64,000 nucleotides of DNA from Larix kaempferi (lineage: Eukaryota; Streptophyta; Pinopsida; Pinales; Pinaceae), in the NCBI GenBank assembly GCA_027924585.1, contig BSBM01000199.1, forward strand, positions 10,613,001-10,677,000, given 5' to 3'. Below are positions 33,301-44,600 of this stretch, piece after piece. Both the position numbers and the translations under genes were made by a program. Position 1 is the first letter of the stretch; every line of letters begins with the position of its first letter. The notes under the pieces are model-generated. The model saw only the letters and a program-made list of their open reading frames with translations. It was not told the DNA's origin and did not search any database.

Positions 33301-34442
33301 TGTATTTTAAAATAATCCAAATTTTATCTGAAGATATGAGAGCCATGTCGAAGTCCACTAAAACCCTAGCTATCCTCATGTCCATACCAAAGAGGGCATT
33401 CTTGTCAACCCTCACAAATTTTCCCACTGTATTTTCCATCCCTATGAGGATATTTTCTGTCCATAACTCAATTGACAAGCCCAGAATAAGCAATCACAGG
33501 TGTCTTCTCCCCTGTTTTTCCCGTAAAGGGTCAAAATAAACATGCCAATGTTTCAATACAATGGAACCCTCTTTAAAAAACCGGGTACCTTCCATAATTT
33601 TTGGAATGTGTTCAAGATCAGGGAAGATGAAAATCAGCCAACGATTTACCAAAAATATATGACTAGGCACAAACCTCACCAAAGGAGGCCAATGCTTGTT
33701 AACCCAATCCAGTATTTCGTTCTTGGTCCCCACCGTTTACACCAATATTCCAACAACTACTCTTTTGGCCAACATCTCAACTCTTTCTAGGTTTGTATCA
33801 ACATTGATGTTATATGTGTCCAATCCTCCCCTATCTTTCACGGCCTTATGTTTCCTCCTAAGTCTAGCTTTCAACCCGCTGCAAGATATCCCCCTCTCCT
33901 TGAAATCGCTACCCCGGATCTTTCCATCCTACACATATGGGCTACCAAAATGTCTTCCACCCTCCACAAATGCATAAGAACTAAAGTCTTGTGGATCCAT
34001 AACTAATGACCCAAAATAACATTTGAAGTACCGATGACAACAGACACCTATCCAAGGGGGCTCGACCACCAAGAAATGTTAGGAAAAAATAAATAATGAT
34101 AACACCAAAATGAACAATTTAATAGGGGTAAAGAAATTACTAAGCCCAAATTAATCGAAGCTAAAAGCTAAGAACCAAAAAGCGAGAAATTATCTGCAGA
34201 AACCCTAACTAATTGACTAAAAGTAGTAGCATGAGAAATTACCACTTTTTTAATTCTTGGTTGGTACTAGACTAATAAAAAAGACCAGTTTGACCCCAAG
34301 CTATGCTACATACCATCAATTAATCAACCGTATTTTGCAGCTACTCTGCCAAAACCCCAAAAAACCTAATCTGTCGGCAATCTCCATCCTAAAACTTTAT
34401 GACAAAGAGAAGGCCTGGTTTTAGAAGATTGTTAAAAACATC
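33301..34442 (-). pseudogene. LINE 5' end, duplicated copy
   Basis: This is a second copy of the 22053-23204 segment. ORF1 would start at the ATG 34000-33998. It shows the same early TAG after 'SPYV', 'ILDWVNKHWPPL', 'FIFPDLEHIPKIMEG' and 'VGKFVRVDKNALF'. The LINE target site 'catcattcattta' recurs at 34443-34455. It has no LINE 3' part because it arose by segmental duplication, not by transposition. Confidence 0.85.
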
Positions 34443-34455
34443 CATCATTCATTTA

Positions 34456-35609
34456 GTTTCCTTTACCTTAAAAGACAATTCCATTTCATTAAAAAAAAAT
34501 CCTTCAAGTTTACCTATATTTCATTGAATACCTCTTACCACCCAACTATATATTATATTACAATTGCTCTTTTTGATAATGCAAAACCGTTTGCATTGAA
34601 TGACATAAAAACATTCAAATAACTTAAATAAGCATTAAAGTTGTTCCATGAAATGACTTTTGAAATGACAATGATTTCATGAAACTATAATAAATATTTA
34701 TAAGTAGAAAGATTGGATTTGATTTCAAATTAAAAAAAAAAAAAAATATTTCAAATTAAAAAAAAATCTCTTTTAAAATTTTAATATATATGAATAGGTT
34801 TGATAAAATATTAATGAGTGATGTAAGTGAGATGATTATACAGTATGAGTCAAAGCATTTCTTGATAGGTCTTGAATAAAATATGATAGAGGTAGAATGT
34901 AGGGCAAAAAGGTTTGCTCACACAGACAGGAATGGCGCAAAACAGATTCAATTAATTAGTGAAAACTAAGTACAATAAATAGTTCTTCCAATTTCAAACA
35001 AACCTAAGATTAGATCATACAAACCAGGATCTAAAACCACTCACTTCCAAACTTAATGAATACACATCAACCCAATCTCAACTATCAAGCCGAATATTTT
35101 GACATTATATCTAACATTCCCTCTTAATGGAGAAATAGATTTCTACAAAACCTAAGGGTGGGCACACAAAGTTTCTTCACAAAACCATTGCAATGGGATC
35201 GCACTAGTAGAGAAAAAACAAAGACGCGCACACATCTAATGAAGCACGCACACTCCTTTAGGTTCGGTACTGAACCAAGGCATGTGCATGTTGTTAGCAT
35301 GTACGTGCCCCAGGGCATGCACACGCTAATGTTAAACCAAATAAAAAAAGGGAGCAGAACGTAATCTATTTCATTTCCAATCAGCCAAGCTTCATTCACC
35401 CGGCGCATACGCAGAGTAAGAGACCACCCCACTCATCCATTGCACTCAAGAACTCTATCAATTTATCTAGCGAGTGATAATCCATTGTATTGGATAGGTA
35501 TCATTTTTTTGTCATTTTATTGTTTTTTTTATTGTTTATTAAATTTTTAATAATTCCCAAATTAGTAAAATAATAGAAAAACTTTAGTTGCATAGTCTAA
35601 ACCTATACA
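34456..35609. other. Duplicated LINE flank and 5' region of the six-exon gene
   Basis: It corresponds to 23218-24341, with the same Copia-like purine tract/LTR start near 35115-35130 on the minus strand. The last ~200 bp are AT-rich and lead to the gene's ATG at 35610. No clear TATA box is seen close to the start. Confidence 0.5.
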
Positions 35610-38151
35610 ATGAATGATCAAAATGTTAACATGGATTTCGGTGGAACACAAGAAAACACAAATATTGGAAGCAATGAAAACCCTGAACAAAATCAAAATG
35701 CCCAACAAAATCGAAACCCCCAACAAAATTTCGACCAAGATGACTTGAACCATTACCTAAATGAAATGAGAGTGCACACGCGAGAATTAAGAAACACAAG
35801 GGAACCATCTCGAGTGTCCCTTGCCACCTCAATTGAGAGCTCAATTGACTCCCTCATCCATGCACATCGCCAATTGACTGACATGACCGAATATAGAGTT
35901 AGGATGCGAGATTGTTATTCTACAGGCATTTCCAAGGAGGAAATAAAAGCATTGAATATTACAAAGGCCCGATTAGATATTATGTTCATTGATCCAAGAA
36001 CACAACAACCACCAGACATTAGAAAGCAACATGTCTACATGGATTGGTATTATTTCCAACCATGGATGGACAACTGGATGCAAAGTTGGTTCATGGTTTA
36101 TGATAAATATCCATGCAATAATAGGGAGGTTCCACAATACTTCCTTCAACAACTGTGGATTTAGTTTGTGCTCAGTTTACATGTCAACTATTTTGACATA
36201 ACCAATTTACATGGCTCCTCCCAAGATCGACCTGCTTCCTGGAGGAACCCATTGAGAGGGCCAGCAGATCCTAGGCGTGATCCCAACCCCCCTCCCCAGC
36301 CACGTCAGTTACCCCACAAACTTGATCAGATCAAGGGGGCAATGAGGAGTGTTGCATGTGGAATCCTTAGACACACCGTGTTTGTAGCAATGACTATAGT
36401 GGAGAGAGAGGTTGACCCTAATAGAGACTCAGTTGCGGGGCCTTCATGACAAATTCAAGATAGACCTGTAAGTGGTGGTAGCCATGCCAGGCCTTCTATC
36501 TCGACGGGGAAAATGCCACATATTTGTCCCCATTGCGGGCACACTTTCCATGGCCCGATCGAGGGCTGTTATATGGAGCAAGTTAGCAATTTTTTGAATG
36601 AGTTTTCAATCATCACTTGAAAATTTTTAAGTAATTTTAAAGTAGTTATGTATGACTTAAACTGTTATTTCAATGTATAGCTATTTACGGTGGAGACACT
36701 GACATGGGATAACATAGGATCTCCCAACCTGGATGCAACAATGGAAGCTGCAACTGAAATTGTAGCACCTCGCACGGAGGTATTTTCAGTACCTCACACA
36801 ATATTATTATTACTTATGTCATTTCAATTATTTATTTATTTATATTTATGACATACACGATGATAGTTCCTACAATATTTTTGAATATTTTGATTTCCTA
36901 AATAATTACTTATTTAATATGTTCATAACGTGCATGCATTTTGGTGTCCACAGGAATGCACATACTATGATGACCGACCATCTCTACCAGGGATCGACAG
37001 GTCATCGTACACACATGTATAATGTGTAGTTAAAAGCACGCTTTTAATTTGAATTGTTATGACTTACTATGGTTTAATTTTATTTTTGTCTACTAAACTA
37101 TGATATTAAAAATGTATATGTAGGTTCCCCCATCAACTGCAGGTGCCATTGTTCCACCTCCCCTCTCAAGTCCCACTTTCCCACCCTCTCCCAGGAGTCA
37201 CACCCCCTGTTTTCATCCATATCCCTCCCTCTGTACACCCCATCCCTTCCATCTAGCCTCCCCTCTCCATCCATACTACTCCCTTCATCCATCCTCCCCC
37301 CTCTATTCATCCTCCCCCATTCATCCATGCCCCCAGTCTATCCATCCTCCACCATTCGTCCACCCCCCCTTCAATCTAGCTTCGCACCTTTGTCCGTAGG
37401 GCCCCTTGTATCCATCCTTCTCTCTCTATTCATTAATTCCCTCCCATCTACCATCCCTCAACATCCCCCCTAGCCATTTTAGGTCAATACCCCCTATCAC
37501 ACAGTCGGTAGGGGTTCATCGTCCACGACATCCTCCTCCACTCCATACCACCATGCCCTCTTCCATCCTATCTTCTTCAGTGCCTACAACTATTGTGGCA
37601 ACTACTATTCCATCCATTGATACATCTACAGTGATTTCACCTGTAGTTGCTGCAAATACATCTTCCCCCCATTCCCCCCCATGACTGCATCAGAGCAGGT
37701 TGTCTAGCCAACTACTCCACCTGCTAGCCCTGAAGCCCAGTCATCTCCATTTCCAAAGGTGTTCACTGTGAGAATCAAGTTAATTTATGAAAATGTTGTG
37801 ATGCATTAACAAAAATTAATTTAAGCAATTATTTTTTTTCAATGAAATGATTATCGTAAATGTTGTAGGGTGCCATTGCTGAGACGCTTAATAGATCGAG
37901 GACACCTACCTCACGTATGCCACTCCCATTAGATGTGAGTTATTTAAGATTTGAACTCTACATTCATTTTATAAATGTGGTAAATGTTACAAATGCTTGA
38001 AAATGATGGTATCTTATTTCATTTGTTTTAGAGCCCGGAGAGACGGTCTGCTCCTAGACAGAAGAAGGCCCAAGATTCCACTAGCTCCAAGAAGAAGAAG
38101 ATTGATTTCGGAGATGTGGTTGAGAGTGCCCGGGGTGGGAATGATGCTTGA
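35610..38151 (+). pseudogene. Six-exon gene of unknown function, recently decayed
   Basis: Exons that I can define by GT-AG borders: 35610-36581, 36681-36779, 36954-37016, 37124-37758, 37869-37934 and 38032-38151 (TGA). All but the fourth are multiples of three, and the introns are phase 0. Exon 4 is off by one base, with a frameshift near the C run at 37670-37682. The product would have an Asn/Gln-rich start, a region with 'YMDWYYFQPWMDNWMQSWF', and a Cys/His motif 'CPHCGHTFHGPIEGC'. A long Pro/Ser-rich segment (exon 4) and a basic tail 'RQKKAQDSTSSKKKK' like a nuclear signal follow. In-frame stops: 36162 TAG, 36447 TGA, one near 37397, one in the last part of exon 4. I do not recognise the family; a host nuclear protein or a DNA-transposon accessory protein are both possible. 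Confidence 0.6.
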
Positions 38152-38426
38152 CATAGCATGTTATGCACATTAGCCACGCTGTGGCATTTTTGGGCACCAG
38201 TTTCCATGTACTTGGTATCTAGGGCATGAGTTGCCATGTATTTTGGATACAGGGCACGAGTTTCCATCGTGTGTACCTTGGCAACCATGTTCCACTATTT
38301 GCCATAAAAATTTATATGTTTGGACAAGTTTTGTAGCTTTGATGTACATGGATTTTTTAGTTATGTGATTTATATCGATGTTGTCTACATTTGTTTCTTG
38401 TTGTCTCTTGTTGTGTATAGTTACCT

Positions 38427-38432
38427 AATAAA
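38427..38432 (+). terminator. Poly(A) signal AATAAA for the six-exon gene
   Basis: AATAAA lies 276 bp past the last exon's stop, in a T-rich 3' region with repeated 'ttgttgtctc'. The position suits a plant 3' UTR. Assignment to this gene is inference. Confidence 0.45.
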
Positions 38433-41400
38433 CAACATCATGCTTTTAAAACAAATAGTTGATTTTGAATGGATTTTGAAATGATTTCCTTCTTTTATGA
38501 TGAAATAGATAAATTTTGATATCTAGTGGCCTCATATAGTCATTGTTGGATGGTTGATTGAAAAAAATATTGTGTTTGAACTCTAACAAAACATACTCAC
38601 TTCACCATGTTCATAGCATTTGGAACCAATGTCATAACTGTAAAAATAATTATTTCCACCGAGGTTTAATATTTGATGGTATACCAATCAATAAGGACTT
38701 GTCAATCGTACTTAGGTGTGCAAAGCCTATGCTATCATCATTGTGGTCAAAGATATGAAAAATGTATCCCCATCCCCTTCACTTGGAATGTTTCCTTATG
38801 AAGGAACCATCATCCCTCTACCACTGTGTTTTTCTTAGCATGGATGCTTTGTTAGGTTTAAGTGTGACTTTAGATTTAGAATAGACATAATGAATATTAT
38901 TTCAATTGGTTTGTATTATGAAATGTATTTTGATCATAAAATGTCATTCTAATAAGATCGAACTAGTTTGTATACATCACAATGCAAGGATGAAAGTTTG
39001 ATGGTAAAATTCAACACCTTGAGTAGTTATTGGAGAAATTTTATGGGGCCTTTAATATGATGACTAGGGAGATACTTGATTGTTTCCTATACCTTATTAT
39101 TTTGACAAGTTTTTCTAAAGAGTTGTTAGTGTATATGAAATTGTTGTGTAAGTGATGAATCATAATGGTGATATTCCCAAATACCAAAAGGTTCCTTATG
39201 TTTGTTGAAAAGGTGATCTTGATCTCTTGACAGAGAGCATTTAAGTCTATACTTTATTGTTTGAAGCATTCCCTAGATCCCATCATATTTTGATTTATTG
39301 AGTTCTCTTTGGATCAATGAAGGAGCCCCCTTGTGTACTACCACCCCTAGAAACCCCCCTTGTGTACATACCACTCATAGAAACCCCCCTTGTGTACCTA
39401 CCACTCTTAGTCATTTACACACAAATACACACAAGTTAGATGCACATAATTATATTTACACACATATTAAAGATGTATAGATACATATATATTTACACTA
39501 CAAAAACCTACACACATAAAATATTTATACATAGACATACAAAAAATACATGCACATAGGCAAATATCTATGCACATATACAACAATATACATGTTAGGA
39601 AAAACACACATAGACAAATATTTACACACACACTTGCACAAATAAAACCATACAAATATTAGTATAAAATAACAAACATCATCTTTTCAAACACAATTAC
39701 ACACCTAAATATCACTTTCACATACTTTGAATTTTGAATTATGCATTAGGTTCTAAAGGAACCTTCTAGGGACCAAGGTTCATGAATGATGCTCTGAAGT
39801 ATTACAAATGACCCATCAAATTGATCATTGGTCCTAAGCCATAAATACATATTTCTAGCCTTGAGATGTTGGTCTCGCTCCTCAAATCATGTTTATGGAT
39901 TTGTGGTCCACCCATAAATCTCAAAACCTACTAAGGGTGTCCATATTGGTCTTCAAATATTTAATTTATACTATACAATTATTATGTGGTTGGTTAAGGC
40001 TTCACATTTTCCCTATCCTTGGAAACATCCTTTAGAACCTAAGGTGAAGGTTTCATCGTTTGATCATGTTTAGTGCCATAAAACTCATACCGAGTGCTAA
40101 AATACTCCTAGTTGCACCCATATAATTTATTGGAGGCTAAGCATATCCTTGTCATTTGAGACCTCTTTCATGGTTGTGAAGTTATGTAATTAATACACCT
40201 GTAAGGTCGAGCCTCAAGTTTCCCTTCCCTTTGAAGCTTTATTTTGATTAAGGTTTGCAGTCCTCCTCCCAACTATGTACAAGGCCCTAATGTCCATAAA
40301 TGGTTCTCAAAATATCCTAATGAAGTATGTATCAACAATTGGAATCCAAAGAACCCTAAGACCTGTCCTATATGGTGGTTTGAAAGCTCCTTTCTTGCTC
40401 TTAATCGCTAAGTTTATGCATTTAGGGAATAAATCCTAGGTTTCCTACATTTACCATGTATCAATTCATGACTTGTACACGGGGCTAAAAAATTCCCAGT
40501 GGTTATCATATTCCTCTTGTATTACCACATAGAGAAAAAATTCACCTTGTATATGCCAAGTGTTATGGTCCAATACCTTGCCCATGGTCAGCAAGCCCTA
40601 TAAGCTTCTCTTAGGACCTATGGGCTACGTTTCATCCTTTGACCACTTCCATATCCTAAGACCCAATTTTCGTGTTCAAAACCTACAAATAGTGTCAATA
40701 TCCTCACCAATAAGCTAAATATTGGCATAGCCATATCTAGGCCCTCAAAACCAACACTTGGTGTTCATAACCTCGTAATCATATTTGAATATGCTCATAT
40801 GGAGACCAAATATCCCTCGATCCTAGATGTGTTATGATTTGACATGTCATTCTTGGTCCTAAATGCATAGAAGCCTTGTTTAGGGAATAAGGCATATGTT
40901 TCCTCCATTGAACATGTTCATGGTCCCAAGTCCCATACCTAATGTTCACAACCTACTTATTGCATCTACGTCAACAATCAAAGGCAAAGGATACCCTTCA
41001 TAGGTCAATTGTTATTCTTTAAGGCATTATCCATGGCTCGGGATGCTTAGAATTGATTCTTACAACCTAAGTCTCAAATGTTTCTACCTTAATCATATCC
41101 AAATAACTCACATCAAAACTTAGTGCTTAAAAAATCCTAATGGCTCACATTCCCCCCCTTGAAAATAATTATAACCTAGGAAGTTAATGTGGTTGCAAGG
41201 ATTTTACCTACCATAAAAACTAATTAATGCCATATATGTTGTCATACGAATGTGTGCACCTTTGTAATGTATCTATCATGTTCATAATGCATACAAATTA
41301 TTCTTGTTATAAAAAAGGGAAACCAACCTTATTTTATGCAAACCAAAACTTACTTATCTGTTATAGAATCATCTCTCAGAAACAGTATGGCTCCAATACA

Positions 41401-41610
41401 AATTTTCTAATGTTTTTTACAATTGTCTCTTCATGTTTTTATGAGTTCTTATTGCATTTGGTCCTTCTAAATATGGGTAATTGATGCAATAATGTAGAAA
41501 AATTTGACTGCGTCAATTTGTACATAAAAAACATGCACAAATACACATATCTACACACACATACACACATAAGACCATGCACATACACAATAAATAAACA
41601 CTAGCTTGCA
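38433..41610. other. AT-rich intergenic region without identifiable genes
   Basis: No domain was found in either strand. A local run of 'ccccccttgtgta(c)ctaccac' occurs three times at 39330-39410. A CA/TA-rich low-complexity tract (cacacata words) fills 39415-39680 and recurs at 41520-41600. Sequences near 40000-41150 contain many 'ttcacaacct' and 'cctagtgt'-like words, but no repeat period was established. Confidence 0.5.
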
Positions 41611-44600
41611 GAAGGCCATGCCAATTTTGCACAAGGGGGTCATTTTTTATCCGAAGGATCCAGAGTGAGCATGGCCATCGTGAACACATCCACAATGGCC
41701 ATATGCGCGTGTGGGAGCCGAAAGAATCCAATTTTGCTCACCGGTTTGGGTTCTGCACCCCCGAAGAAAATCCTCAAAGTGTCGTTGAATGGCCACGAGG
41801 TGCCTGGAAAAAATTCCCATGGCACCAAAACCATGCCTCTAGTCACGAATCCATTGGTTCCAATGGAGTCGGGCTACCGGGTTTCAGCTAGGGGACCCCC
41901 CAACCATGCCTCAAATGACCAGAAATGGTGGTATTGTTCCATGATTGGAACTAGGGTTTTGCTCAGTTAAGGCCATAACAATTTTGTGCAAGGGGGACAT
42001 TTATGATCCGAAGGATCCCAATGTCAAGTCCCCTCCCATCTATTAATGCAAGGAAGGGAACTTGATACCCAAAATATGGGATTTTATAAAACTTAGCCCA
42101 TTTCACCATTCATATAAATACAGACAATTGGTATTACAATAAAATGCGTATGTGTGCAGATGCAACTCAAAGAAAACATGCACAATGGAATAAAACTATC
42201 CAGACACATTTCAAATGCATTCATCATATCAATAACAATCATTAGTTAATTAAAATAGTGTAGAAGAAAATACACATAAGAGAGTACACTTATCTCCCTG
42301 CAATGTTGTCCCAAGAAACTAGCTATGTCGCTGCAATGTTCCACCCAACCATAGGTCTCTGCCCAACCTATATTCTTTCAGCACTCAGAGACCACCCCCG
42401 AGTTGGGCATGATATATACAAGGAAAAGGGGACTCTCAAGCTCTACACAACCCAAAGCAATGGATACCCATCTCAATCCAACATTCATTTACACACAACA
42501 ACTCAAAATTGGGCATGGATACACATTTCAACAATGGGATTCATAGAATAGGGTCTATGGGTTTTTCCCAAATCGTTTCACACCCAAAACAAATTGTGGG
42601 AAGAGGGAATCAACCCTAGGGAAGAAAACGGATTTATCCCACAGATGTATGAGAATTCAGTGGGCCAAAATGGCCTCAATAAAACCCCAAATCATTTTCC
42701 CTTCTTCCCCATTGTTATACAACATAAAAATGCCCTCCCAGGCTAGGAAAATGAAGGAAAACAAAGGAAATCGATGGAGGAAAATGCCCAGGTAGCTCCA
42801 AACTCGTGAGAGAGAAAAACAGACGGGTGAATAATGGCTTGGGGGCAATTTCGTGGCTCTTTTTTTCCCCAAGAAGCCAAACATGATTTTCTAGGAAGGG
42901 TGGCTTGTCCATACTCGAATTTGGAGAGCCATACCTCTCCATTCCCCAAGGCATTAACCACCTCAACCAACTCTTGGGAGAAATGAATGATTGGGTGCAT
43001 AAGTTAAAATTGGTAGTTGATGGTTTATGGGTTCTCCCATTGACACTTGGCTTGACTTGAATTGCTCAAGGGTTTAAATATTTCCCTCCCAATTCCTTGT
43101 AAAAATCATACCCCCATCTCTTGTTGCATTGCATAGATAGTTTTGGGCATTTATATTAAAATGCATATTTACAATCCCCATGGTTCACTAGCACATGGGT
43201 AGCATAATATCCAATACTTACCTCTTCAAGGTCGAGCATTCAGTAGCGGGGCCTTGGCCTTGAGCTCCACGCTAGGAATCATACATAATATGCATACAAT
43301 ATTTACATTATAGCCCAAAATATTACAAGGGTCAAAATGGGGATATTACACCCAGGATAGAATGGCCATCGTGAACACATCCACAATATCCATATGCATG
43401 TGTGGGAGCTGAAAGAATCCGATTCCGCTCACCGGTTTGGGTTTCGTGCCCCCAGAGCAAATCCTAAAAGCATCCCTGAATGGCCACAGGGTTCTTGAAA
43501 AAAAATCCATAGCACCAAAATCGCGACTTAGGTGGAGAATATGTCAATTCCTATGGATTCGAGATGTCGGGTTTCAAATAGGGGACCCCCCCACCATGCC
43601 TCAAACACTCGGAAACAATGGTATTGTACCATCTCTGGAACTAGGGTTTTGCTTAGTGAAGGCCATACCAATTTTGCACAAGGGGGTCAATTCTAATCCG
43701 AAGGCTCCCGGGAATGCATGACCATCATGAACACATCCATAATGGCCATACACACATCTGGGAGTTGAAAGAATCCAAGTCTGCTTGCCGGTCTGGGTTT
43801 CGTGCTCCCATAGCAAATCCTTAAAGTGTCCCTAAATGGCCACGAGGTGCCTGGAAAAAATTCCCATAGCACCAAAACTGTCACTCCAATTGCGAATCCA
43901 TCGATTTCGATGGATTCAATATGTCAGGTTTTAGCTAGGGTACCCCCCCCCCCACACATCATTTCTCAAATGCCTGGAAATGGTGGTATTGTGCCATCTA
44001 GAACTAGGGTTTTGCTCAGTGAAGGCCATGCCAGATTTGCGCAATGGGGTCATTTCTGATCTGAAGACTGCTAGTTGAGCATGGCCATCGTGAACACATC
44101 CACAATGGCCATATGCATGTGTGGGAGCTGAAAGAATCCAATTTCGTTCTCCGGTTTGGGTTCTGTGCCCCCAGAGCAAATCCTCAAAGTGTCCTTGAAT
44201 GACCACAGGGTTGCAGGAAAAAAATACCATAGCACAAAAACCGTGACACTAGTCATGAATCCATCGATTCCGATGGATTCAGGACATGGATTTTAACTTT
44301 GGGATCCCCCCCCACCATGCCTCAAATTCCCAAAAACGGTGGTATTGTGCCATCTCCGAAACTAGGGTTTTGCTCAATGAAAGCCATGCCAATTTCGCGC
44401 AAGGGGGTCATTTCTGATCTGAATGATCCCTGGTGAGTGTGGCCATTTTGAACACCTCCACACTAGCCATATGCATGTGTGGGAGATGAAAGAATCCAAG
44501 TCCGCTCGTCGATTTGGGTTTCGTGCCCCCAGCGCAAATCCTCATAGTGTCCATAAATGACAATGGGGTTCCTCGAAAAATTTTCCACAACACGAAAAGC

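Noticed and set aside
37098-37328. Minus-strand Gly/Asp/Arg frame
   Set aside because: Complement of the Pro/Ser-rich exon 4 of the six-exon gene; no independent support.
41227-41484. 85-codon open frame before the satellite
   Set aside because: AT-rich flank, no domain, no splice or promoter context; chance length.
42657-43000. Overlapping minus-strand frames of 75-85 codons
   Set aside because: They lie in a solo LTR and overlap each other in different frames.
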